Position numbers and translations under genes: made by a program. From NCBI GenBank assembly GCA_019313105.1, contig JAFDBW010000026.1, positions 1-7,647 on the forward strand: a stretch of 7,647 nt of DNA, read 5' to 3'. Below the pieces are notes generated by a model that saw only the letters and a program-made list of their open reading frames with translations, was not told the DNA's origin and did no database searches. Source of the DNA: Deltaproteobacteria bacterium. Lineage in GTDB: Bacteria > Desulfobacterota > Desulfuromonadia > Desulfuromonadales > BM103. Of this stretch, positions 1 to 7,647 are shown in pieces (within the stretch, counting starts at the first letter, position 1; each line of letters starts with the position of its first letter).

Positions 1-1
1 A

Positions 2-289
2 TGGGCCGGCGAATGTGATGACAACTGCTACGACGGTGAATATCTTGATGCCCTCGATACGATCATGCCGGGTATCGCCAGTTATGGTCGTGGCTTTGGC
101 GACACCATCGAGAAAGATGGTACACATCTCGATAAAGCCGGCCCCTGTGCCAAAAGCTGTCGATCCGGTTTCGTCAAACTGCGCGCCCGGCTCGACGTCT
201 GCATGACCGGCACGCGACTGTCGAAAGACCGGGCGGCGTCAGCCCTCGCCCAGGTGATGATCCCCGAAGCCCTTGACTATCCGCGCTAA
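2..289 (+). CDS. C-terminal part of an unrecognised cysteine-containing protein (5' partial)
   Basis: An open frame runs from the window edge to the TAA at 287-289, giving the last 95 residues of a protein whose start lies upstream. Codon use matches the genes that follow. The stop is 13 bases before the ETF-QO start, so it is probably co-transcribed with the etf genes. I do not recognise the family. Visible features are five cysteines in two short clusters (ECDDNC near the start of the visible part, PCAKSC near its middle) plus a lone Cys, and a charged, probably helical tail ending in Pro-Arg. There is no membrane segment. The paired cysteines could bind metal or an Fe-S cluster, or form disulfides. 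By position it could be the electron donor or another partner of the downstream ETF, but that is inference only. The missing N-terminal part would decide the function. Confidence 0.72.
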   Translation, partial: WAGECDDNCYDGEYLDALDTIMPGIASYGRGFGDTIEKDGTHLDKAGPCAKSCRSGFVKLRARLDVCMTGTRLSKDRAASALAQVMIPEALDYPR

Positions 290-290
290 C

Positions 291-297
291 GGGGAAG
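291..297 (+). promoter_or_regulatory. Ribosome binding site that sets the ETF-QO start
   Basis: GGGGAAG lies 5 bases before the ATG at 303. The frame is open further upstream to a TTG at 273, but that start would overlap the preceding gene and its extra residues (TIRANGEDD) do not look like part of the fold. The purine-rich site therefore favours 303. Confidence 0.6.
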
Positions 298-302
298 ATG
301 AC

Positions 303-2141
303 ATGAATATTGATCGCCAGACTATGGAAGTCGATATCGCCTGTGTCGGCTTCGGCCCGGCTACAGCCGGTTTCATGCACACCCTGAGCCAGGCAATGAC
401 CGCCGAGGATGGTTCTGTTCTGCTTGAAAGTAAGGTCATGCCCGGCATGCCTTTGCAGGTTGTCTGTTACGAGCGTGCTGACGACATAGGCTTCGGTGTT
501 TCAGGGGTGGTTACCCGCGGCAAAGCGCTGCGGGAAAGTTTCCCAGACCTCGACCCGGCGCAGATGCCGATGGCTGCGTCCGTCAGTGACGAGCAGGTCC
601 TTTATCTCAAAGACCCCCTTGGCAAAAGTCGCCGCAGCTCAGGCGTGCGCATGCTCGACCGTCTGTTCGGGCTGCTCGGCACCTCTGATCATGCGGTCAA
701 GCTGCCCTACATCCCACCTTTCCTTTGCAAGAAAAACGGCCTGGTGCTTTCTATCGGCCAGTTCTCCCAGTGGATCGGCAACCAGCTGATGGGCTCGGGG
801 CTGGTCCAGGTGTGGCCCGGCATGCCGGTCTCCGAACCATTGCTCGAAGAGGATCGGGTGGTTGGTATCCGCCTGGTTGACCAGGGTGTGGAGACGGATG
901 GCACGGCAGGGCCTGGCTATATGCCGGGAATGGACATCCGTGCGCACCTCACCGTGGTCGGTGACGGCCCGGTCGGCCCGGTCGGGCAGAAGCTCGACGA
1001 ACATTTCGGCCTTCCCGAAGGCAACCACCAGGACGAATGGGCCGGCGGCATGAAGTTCGTCGTTGAGCTGCCCGAGGATTGCACCCTGCAACCCGGTTTC
1101 GTGCTGCATACCCTCGGCTATCCCGAGCCGGAGATTTTTGGTTTCCTCTACGTTTATCCCGATCGTGTCGCTGCGCTCGGTATCTTCGTTCCTTCCTGGC
1201 TCGACAGTCCGGTGCGTTCCAGCTATCGCCTACTGCAGTACTGGATGCAACATCCCGCCATCTGGAAACATCTCAGGGGTGGCACCCTGCGCTCCTGGGG
1301 CGCCAAGTCTTTGCAGGAATCCGGGCAGCGTGGCGAACCGGTGTTGGCCGGCGACGGTTTTGCCCGCATTGGCGAGGGCTCGGGCAGCACCAACGTACTC
1401 ACCGGTTCCGGTCTCGACGAGGCCTGGGCCACCGGCGTGCAATTGGCTGAAGGGGTCATCGAGCTGGCCAAAGCTGGCGAACCGTTCAGTCGTGCCAACC
1501 TGGAGCGCACCTACCTTGCTCGACGCCGTAGCAGCTGGGTGGAAGCTGATGCGAGGATTGCCAAGCAATCCCGCTATGGTTTCACTCGCGGCATGATCCC
1601 CGGTTTGCTCGGCATGGCTCTTTCCGGTCTGAGCGGCGGTCGTTTCAATGTCGGTGGTGTTTTTCGCCGACCATGGGAGCGCATTCCTGTTTTCAAGGAT
1701 TATTTCCGTGGCCAGATCTCCGAGCAAGAGATCGACAGTATCGTCGAAGGTTGCCGTCAACACGGCAAACCACTCTTCGAGCCGTTGATGGACAAACTTG
1801 GCTGGCCGCCGATTGAATATGATGGACAGCTGCTGATCTCCCACCAGGATGCTCTGCTGATCGGTGGCAAGGTTCAAGCGGCTCACGGCTTTGCCGACCA
1901 CGTCCGGTTTGTTGATCCGGACGCTTGCAACAATTGTGAAAGCCAGATCTGCGTGGCGATGTGTTCCGGCCAGGCGATCACCGCCTCCGAAGGGGGTGGC
2001 ATGCCAGAATTCGATCGTGAGAAATGCATCCACTGTGGCATTTGTATGTGGAACTGCACCACCAGTCGGCCTGGTGATTCGTTGCGGAGCAACGTGAGCT
2101 TTGAGGCCGGTTCAGGTGGCCTGCATTCTGCTGAGAACTAA
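303..2141 (+). CDS. ETF:quinone oxidoreductase-like (FixC family) flavoprotein with C-terminal two-cluster-type ferredoxin domain
   Basis: This 612-residue protein belongs to the ETF-QO/FixC family, which takes electrons from reduced ETF through FAD and a [4Fe-4S] cluster and passes them to membrane quinone. The N-terminus has the FAD dinucleotide motif GFGPATAG (residues 16-23). Family landmarks follow in order: TVVGDGPVGPVGQKL (217-231), HTLGYP (269-274), the GGTLRSWGAKSLQESG block (326-341) and the second FAD segment GDGFARIGEGSGSTNV (351-366), matching the usual iGcsAGflNv region. The C-terminus has cysteines 542, 545, 550, 554 and 575, 578, 581, 585. Canonical ETF-QO or FixX has only four, equivalent to 554, 575, 578 and 581. 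The length is near that of ETF-QO with its FixX-like domain fused. No clear transmembrane helix is seen; the family binds the membrane monotopically, possibly here near residues 430-445. It is followed 47 bases later by etfB. A geranylgeranyl-reductase-type role is less likely because of the ferredoxin tail and the etf neighbours. Confidence 0.9.
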   Translation: MNIDRQTMEVDIACVGFGPATAGFMHTLSQAMTAEDGSVLLESKVMPGMPLQVVCYERADDIGFGVSGVVTRGKALRESFPDLDPAQMPMAASVSDEQVLYLKDPLGKSRRSSGVRMLDRLFGLLGTSDHAVKLPYIPPFLCKKNGLVLSIGQFSQWIGNQLMGSGLVQVWPGMPVSEPLLEEDRVVGIRLVDQGVETDGTAGPGYMPGMDIRAHLTVVGDGPVGPVGQKLDEHFGLPEGNHQDEWAGGMKFVVELPEDCTLQPGFVLHTLGYPEPEIFGFLYVYPDRVAALGIFVPSWLDSPVRSSYRLLQYWMQHPAIWKHLRGGTLRSWGAKSLQESGQRGEPVLAGDGFARIGEGSGSTNVLTGSGLDEAWATGVQLAEGVIELAKAGEPFSRANLERTYLARRRSSWVEADARIAKQSRYGFTRGMIPGLLGMALSGLSGGRFNVGGVFRRPWERIPVFKDYFRGQISEQEIDSIVEGCRQHGKPLFEPLMDKLGWPPIEYDGQLLISHQDALLIGGKVQAAHGFADHVRFVDPDACNNCESQICVAMCSGQAITASEGGGMPEFDREKCIHCGICMWNCTTSRPGDSLRSNVSFEAGSGGLHSAEN

Positions 2142-2172
2142 TCAAACCAAGCAAGCTACCAAGCATATTATT

Positions 2173-2180
2173 AAGAGGAG
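2173..2180 (+). promoter_or_regulatory. Strong ribosome binding site that sets the EtfB start
   Basis: AAGAGGAG lies 8 bases before the ATG at 2189. An in-frame GTG at 2180 overlaps this site and adds only three residues, so the ATG is the better start. Confidence 0.8.
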
Positions 2181-2188
2181 TGGAACTG

Positions 2189-2998
2189 ATGAGTGGAGGA
2201 TTTCATATCGTGGTCTGCGGCAGTCTGGTCCCTGACCCGCTGCAGACGCTGGAACCGATCGACGGCCCGAACGGGCCAGCTTTGAAAAATGAGATGATGC
2301 TGCCCGCGGTGCTCGATCCCTGGGCGGGACACGCCCTGTTCGAGGCCGCCGAACTTGCCAAGAATGTCCCTGGCAGCAAGGTCTGGCTGGTCAGCCTCGG
2401 TCCGAAAGCCAAGCTGCAGCAGCTGATGATGTCGATCGCGCAGAAAGTTTCTTTCGAGTTGGTTGCTATTGATGGCTCTGCTGGCGGCTTCACCGACCCC
2501 TTTGATGTCGCTGCAATTCTGGCTGATGCGATTGTCAAGATCGACGGCTTGGATCGCTCTCGGCTGTTGCTGTTCGGTGGCTGCGCGTCTGCCTCTCGCG
2601 ATTCCGGAGTGACCATGCAGATGGTTGCCGAGCGGCTTGATATTTTCGACCAGTTCCTGGCCGTCGACAAGCTCACCATGAGCAGTGACGGTAGCATGGA
2701 AATCCTTGAACGGATCGAAGCCGGCCGCTACCAGGTCTCCAGCTGTGACGGCGCACCAGCGATGCTTGGCTGGGCCACCGGAAGTCTCCCAGAACCGCCC
2801 AATAACCCCCAGGTGGGCATGATGAATATGCGCACGGTTATGCCTGCTTTGCAGAAAGCCCAGACTGCCCAGATTGGTGTCGGTGGTTTGAGTTACGCCG
2901 CAGTTGAACTGCCCAAGCAACGCAGGGAGACGCGTGTTGTCAAGGACACTCCGGCAGAAGTTGTCGCTCAGGAAATTGTTGACTGGCTGAAGGCCTAG
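2189..2998 (+). CDS. etfB: Electron transfer flavoprotein beta subunit (EtfB), divergent
   Basis: This 269-residue protein is slightly longer than the usual 250-260 of EtfB, the ETF subunit that binds AMP, or a second FAD in bifurcating ETFs. The recognisable landmarks are VPDP (14-17), the segment LDPWAGHALFEAAELAK (42-58) that matches the family's N-x-D-E-x-A-L-E-E-A-L-x-L-K block, VWLVSLGPKAK (65-75) that matches VVSLGP, and the C-terminal MRTVMPALQKAQ (214-225) that matches the region of the P-x-I-M-x-A-x-K-K block. The nucleotide loop is unusual: GCASASRDSGV (131-141) stands where most homologues have something close to GxQSIDGDTGQ, so only D-S-G remains. The classical EtfB signature with an acidic run is also not obvious. 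The gene sits between the ETF-QO and etfA, with 9 bases to the next start, so the two subunits are surely made together as a heterodimer. Its dehydrogenase partner is unknown. Confidence 0.88.
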   Translation: MSGGFHIVVCGSLVPDPLQTLEPIDGPNGPALKNEMMLPAVLDPWAGHALFEAAELAKNVPGSKVWLVSLGPKAKLQQLMMSIAQKVSFELVAIDGSAGGFTDPFDVAAILADAIVKIDGLDRSRLLLFGGCASASRDSGVTMQMVAERLDIFDQFLAVDKLTMSSDGSMEILERIEAGRYQVSSCDGAPAMLGWATGSLPEPPNNPQVGMMNMRTVMPALQKAQTAQIGVGGLSYAAVELPKQRRETRVVKDTPAEVVAQEIVDWLKA

Positions 2999-3002
2999 GA
3001 GA
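2997..3002 (+). promoter_or_regulatory. Ribosome binding site of etfA overlapping the etfB stop codon
   Basis: AGGAGA begins inside the TAG stop of etfB (2996-2998) and ends 5 bases before the etfA ATG at 3008. This arrangement suggests translational coupling of the two subunits. Confidence 0.75.
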
Positions 3003-3007
3003 CCGAA

Positions 3008-4036
3008 ATGGATAAGATATTATTGCTTGCTCATACCCTGGATGACGGTACCTTGCCGAAGGGTGCTTATGAATCTCTCAATGCGGCCCTGAAGCTGGCT
3101 GCCGATCTTGGCGGTGCTGCCGTGACCGTCGGTCTTCTCGGCGGAGATGTCCAATCTGCCGCGGACAGCATCGCTGCATGTGGCGCTGCAAGTATTCTTG
3201 TCGTGAGTGGTGAGGATTTCGCTACATCGCGCTACTCATCGGACACAGTCGCCGTAGAGGCCCTGGTCAAGGAAGCCGCTCCGACCCTGGTCCTTGCTCC
3301 GACCAGCTCACGCTTCTCCCGCTGCCTGCCGGGCGCGGCCTATCGCTGCGACGGACGTATCGAGACCCACATCACCGGTATCAAGGTGGTCGATGGGACT
3401 GTGCAGGTACAACGCTGGTATTATCGGCAACGCATGGTTGCGACCTTGTCGCGAGCCCAACGTCCCTGGTTCTTGGTGATTGATTCAGGTGTCTTTGAAC
3501 CGTGGCAAGGGGCTGCCGGAACTGCTGATGTGAAGGCCCTCGACATTGCTGTTGACGATAGTTGCCGACGCACCAGGGTGGTTGGTGTGCAAACTCCGGA
3601 CAGCGACGCCCAGACGATTCGTCCCGATGCCAAGTTGCTGTTCGTTGCCGGTGCCGGGTGGACCAAGAAGCAGGCTGACGGCCAGCTGCATATCAAAAAA
3701 GCTGAAGGATTGATCCTCGATTTCATCAATAACAGCAAAGCATCGCTCGGTAGCAGCAAGTCACTGGTTGACCAGTCCAGCGAGGGGGAAGTGATCAGTT
3801 TCATGAGCCACCTCAACCAGGTCGGCCAGACTGGCTCCACCCCACGGCATCCAAAAGGGCTGGCTACCTGCTGCCATGGCGAAGAGCCGCATACCGTCGG
3901 CTGGCGTTTTATCAGCGAGCGCCGTGCTATCACCCTCGATCCCAATTGCGGATGGGCACAAGGGAAAGCCGATGTCCTCTATGTGGCCGACGCTTTCGAG
4001 GTTATTGCCAAGGCGAATGAGCTGCTTGCCAAGTGA
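3008..4036 (+). CDS. etfA: Electron transfer flavoprotein alpha subunit (EtfA), divergent
   Basis: This 342-residue protein is of normal EtfA length. Residues 1 to about 190 form the N-terminal Rossmann-like domain (MDKILLLAHT; LVLAPTSSRFSRCLPG at 94-109, matching the conserved block usually ending in lAprLAa). Residues 205-342 are the FAD-binding domain, with the hallmark QVGQTG at 271-276. Compared with human ETF, the flavin-contacting Thr266 and His286 have counterparts at Thr275 and His295 with identical spacing of 20. The Arg249 position is Lys251 in the SSKSLVD segment. The usual GISGAIQH stretch reads CCHGEEPH (288-295), and the INKDPxAPIF stretch reads ITLDPNCGWA. About seven extra residues precede VGQTG. 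It therefore probably still binds FAD, but with altered chemistry. The gene ends in tandem stops (TGA TAA) and is followed by a hairpin terminator. It should pair with the EtfB just upstream and deliver electrons to the ETF-QO at 303. Confidence 0.9.
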   Translation: MDKILLLAHTLDDGTLPKGAYESLNAALKLAADLGGAAVTVGLLGGDVQSAADSIAACGAASILVVSGEDFATSRYSSDTVAVEALVKEAAPTLVLAPTSSRFSRCLPGAAYRCDGRIETHITGIKVVDGTVQVQRWYYRQRMVATLSRAQRPWFLVIDSGVFEPWQGAAGTADVKALDIAVDDSCRRTRVVGVQTPDSDAQTIRPDAKLLFVAGAGWTKKQADGQLHIKKAEGLILDFINNSKASLGSSKSLVDQSSEGEVISFMSHLNQVGQTGSTPRHPKGLATCCHGEEPHTVGWRFISERRAITLDPNCGWAQGKADVLYVADAFEVIAKANELLAK

Positions 4037-4064
4037 TAACGCATTGCTTGTCTTGAATTAGAAC

Positions 4065-4109
4065 TCGGGGGCGCTCATTGCAGAGTGCCCCCGATTCGCA
4101 TAAGTTTTT
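4065..4109 (+). terminator. Probable rho-independent terminator of the etf operon
   Basis: A 12-bp GC-rich stem with one G-U wobble (left arm 4065-4076, right arm 4083-4094) encloses a 6-base loop. The T-tract (TTTTT at 4105-4109) is about 10 bases past the stem instead of directly adjacent, so termination may be incomplete. Confidence 0.65.
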
Positions 4110-4202
4110 GAATTATTAATCTTTACATTTCAGCAAACAATCATAACCCTCGCGTTCCAGCAATTCCATTCTTTATTGATGATGTTCGCTACTCTCAAGA
4201 TG

Positions 4203-4211
4203 TGCTATAAC
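4203..4211 (+). promoter_or_regulatory. Extended -10 promoter of the ABC-F/ParA unit
   Basis: TGCTATAAC has the TGn extension followed by TATAAC, one mismatch from TATAAT. No good -35 hexamer lies 16-18 bases upstream (the 17-base position reads TGTTCG), which is common for extended -10 promoters. Transcription would start about 7 bases past the hexamer, near 4218, essentially at the ATG at 4219. Confidence 0.5.
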
Positions 4212-4218
4212 AGCCCTC

Positions 4219-6149
<1,931 letters not shown>

Positions 6150-6153
<4 letters not shown>

Positions 6154-7442
6154 AGCGATTGTTCGTGATTGCTGTTGCCAGTGAAAAGGGTGGCGTGGGG
6201 AAAACCACGATTGCCACCAACATGGCGGTTTATCTCAAGGCGTTGCGTGAAGACCTGCCGGTGACCATCGCTTCGTTCGACAACCATTTCAGTGTCGACC
6301 AGATGTTTGCCCTGGTGCCTCCATCGGAAAGAAACGTCGCGGCACTGTTTGAAGAGTCGCCGCCGACAGACCTGGTCAGGCTTGGCCAGTACGGTGTCCA
6401 ATATGTTGCCTCATCGCGGCGCCTGCAACTGCCGCATCATCCGCCAGAATGGCTCCGCCAGAGGCTCGATTCCATGGACCTGTCCGGCATCCTGATCCTC
6501 GACACACGACCGATTATGGATTGGTATTCCGAAGCGGCCCTGCTGGCTGCAGACCTGGTGATCGCACCGGTCAAGGACCGCGCGGCATTGATCAATACGG
6601 AGGCGTTGCGACAGGTCCTTGCAACAGTCGGTCACAGTGAGAGGCTCTGGCTGCTTCCCAGCCTGGTCGACACCAGGGCCCGTCTGAATGCCGAAGTGCG
6701 CGTTCATGAATTTCTCAGTTATGCTGCTCGCGAGCGGGATTACCAGGTCCTCGGCATTATTATCAGTAAAAGCCCGAAAGTTGAAAGTCTTGCCTCGGGC
6801 TTCTCAAGTTCGGTCCGACCGGTCCTGACGCATGCCAGAAATACCGCGGTGCATCGTCAGTTCAAACAGTTGGCTGAGTTCGTCCTGGACCGGTTCGATG
6901 CCGCCCCGGTCGCGTCGCATGACCGGATTATGACGCCGGTGCAGAATGATTCCGGGCCATCAGTGATCAGGCGGCGTCAGGTCCAGGAATGCCCGGTCTG
7001 TTGTCTGGCGTCCGATGTCAACGCCGGACATTTTTTCTTTTCTCTTCGCAGCCGTCGGCGTGGATATGTCCACCCGGGCTGTTTTGCAAAGATCTGTGCC
7101 GCCATGAATCCGGAGCTCTTCGAAAATTGTGGCGGCGTGATTGCCCTGACCTTAGACGGCCCGGGGCTGGTGGCACCTGACTGTCGACTTGCGGCGCACC
7201 TGTTCAACGACAACGGAGAGCTTCTGGAAAGCGAAACAATCGTGATCGAGGAAGCCCAGACCATTAAAGAATCCGTTGGTTGCATGATCGGTCAGCCGAT
7301 GGACCGTGCCTACCGGGAGCTGGTTTTTTTGAATGGTTATGTCGAAGCTGTCGAGTTGCGTCCGGGGCGGACGGAAGCCGGAGTGTTTTTGAAAAATCGG
7401 CGAAAAATCACTCGTGAACTGCGCCAGGCAGGGCTGTATTGA
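6150..7442 (+). CDS. ParA/MinD-type P-loop ATPase with C-terminal putative metal-binding domain
   Basis: This 430-residue protein starts at a GTG that overlaps the ABC-F stop (GTGA at 6150-6153). Residues 1 to about 250 are a ParA/MinD/Soj-like SIMIBI ATPase domain. It has the deviant Walker A EKGGVGKTT (12-20), with the signature Lys13 and Lys18, a switch II-like ILDTRP (116-121; usually DTPP) and DLVIAPV (135-141). The switch I region (SFDNHFSVDQ, 42-51) departs from the usual DxDPQ. Residues about 275-430 are an extension not found in standard ParA. It carries CPVC (281-284) and HPGC (308-311), which could form a Zn-ribbon or treble-clef-like site, followed by an alpha/beta stretch with no motif I recognise. 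No parB-like gene or parS-like repeats are visible, so plasmid or chromosome partitioning is not supported. Coupling to the ABC-F gene suggests a shared role, but the function is unknown. A strong terminator follows. Confidence 0.88.
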
Positions 7443-7509
7443 GCACTATCTGATAATTTGTATGACCACGAGTGAGGCAGAGGGCCATGAGGTGTCTCAG
7501 ATTGTTGAC

Positions 7510-7541
7510 AAACCCCGCATGTGATGCGGGGTTTATTTTTT
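7510..7541 (+). terminator. Strong rho-independent terminator after the ParA gene
   Basis: A perfect 11-bp stem (AAACCCCGCAT at 7510-7520 and its complement at 7524-7534) closes a GTG loop and is followed by ATTTTTT. The 5' As and 3' Ts give some bidirectional potential. It lies 67 bases after the ParA stop. Confidence 0.95.
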
Positions 7542-7570
7542 ATCTGGCCGGTGGAATTCCTTTAAATCTT

Positions 7571-7599
7571 AGGTCAACAGATGGTGAATCTGTTGACCT
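7571..7599. repeat. Perfect 12-bp inverted repeat with 5-base loop
   Basis: AGGTCAACAGAT (7571-7582) and its exact complement (7588-7599) flank GGTGA. No T-tract follows on either strand, so it is not a standard intrinsic terminator. It may be a transcript-end hairpin of a convergent minus-strand gene, a protein-binding palindrome, or one copy of a dispersed repeat. Confidence 0.7.
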
Positions 7600-7604
7600 C
7601 TCAA

Positions 7605-7647
7605 TTATGAAGTCAGGCTGAACTTTGTCAGTTCCCTGATGCGCCAC
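7605..7647 (-). CDS. Possible C-terminal end of a convergent gene (partial)
   Basis: On the minus strand one frame reads WRIRELTKFSLTS before a TAA (7607-7605), which is 5 bases before the inverted repeat at 7571-7599. A basic tail, then a stop, then a hairpin is a common gene-end layout, and the strong + strand terminator opposite fits convergent genes. With only 13 codons visible, this frame cannot be told from chance. Another minus frame stays open to about 7541. Confidence 0.22.
   Translation of the reverse strand, partial: WRIRELTKFSLTS

Noticed and set aside
273..302. Earlier TTG start for the ETF-QO
   Set aside because: It would overlap the preceding gene by 17 bases and has no good ribosome binding site, whereas the ATG at 303 has one 5 bases upstream.
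1230..2033. Long open frame of 267 codons on the minus strand inside the ETF-QO gene
   Set aside because: It lies antisense to a protein with clear family motifs along its length, and its own translation shows no recognisable domain. It is a codon-bias shadow.
2146..2165. ACCAAGCA repeated twice, 12 bases apart, between the ETF-QO and etfB
   Set aside because: The short 8-base repeat in a 47-base gap has no symmetry or nearby promoter. Chance is a sufficient explanation.
2171..2920. Open frame of 249 codons on the minus strand across etfB
   Set aside because: It is antisense to a well-supported EtfB and its translation is His/Gln-rich without a motif, typical of a shadow frame.
4122..4147. 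TTTACA with CATAAC as a second promoter upstream of the ABC-F gene
   Set aside because: The spacer is only 14 bases, too short for a sigma-70 promoter; the extended -10 at 4203-4211 is better.
7462..7524. Small 20-codon open frame starting ATG after the ParA gene and ending in the terminator loop
   Set aside because: No ribosome binding site precedes it, and its end inside the terminator stem-loop argues against a real gene.
7505..7533. Perfect -35-like TTGACA at 7505-7510
   Set aside because: The expected -10 position falls in the GC-rich arm of the terminator (GGGGTT), so no promoter can be supported.

Overview
This is a bacterial chromosome window with moderately GC-rich coding DNA and AT-rich gene gaps. 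All confidently called genes are on the + strand. Tight gene packing, Shine-Dalgarno starts, and an electron-transfer-flavoprotein (ETF) module beside an ABC-F/ParA pair would suit an anaerobic, Fe-S-rich Gram-negative such as a Desulfuromonadales/Geobacter-type deltaproteobacterium. That placement is an inference from gene content and style. No rRNA or marker gene is present to prove it.

Region 1 (1-4110) is a redox operon. It opens with the last 95 codons of an unrecognised cysteine-containing protein. Next come an ETF:quinone oxidoreductase (FixC/ETF-QO family) with a fused C-terminal ferredoxin domain, an EtfB-like subunit and an EtfA-like subunit. A GC-rich hairpin after etfA probably ends the operon. 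The expected electron path is an upstream dehydrogenase, then the EtfAB flavoprotein, then FAD and Fe-S of the ETF-QO, then the membrane quinone pool. All three ETF genes are clearly homologous to the family but diverge at cofactor sites. The ETF-QO carries eight cysteines laid out like a dicluster ferredoxin instead of the usual four. EtfA has Lys where the flavin Arg normally sits and lacks the GISGA loop. EtfB has lost most of the usual DGDTGQ loop. This is the most interesting part of the window.

Region 2 (4111-7541) is a two-gene unit. An AT-rich gap of about 110 bases holds an extended -10 promoter placed so close to the ATG that the mRNA may be leaderless. It is followed by a full-length ABC-F translation-factor ATPase and, overlapping it by 4 bases, a ParA/MinD-type ATPase with an unusual C-terminal extension containing a CxxC...HxxC putative metal site. 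A strong rho-independent terminator follows.

Region 3 (7542-7647) is noncoding or gene-end sequence. It holds a perfect 12-bp inverted repeat without a T-tract and possibly the last codons of a convergent minus-strand gene. No tRNA, rRNA, CRISPR array, insertion sequence or riboswitch was seen.
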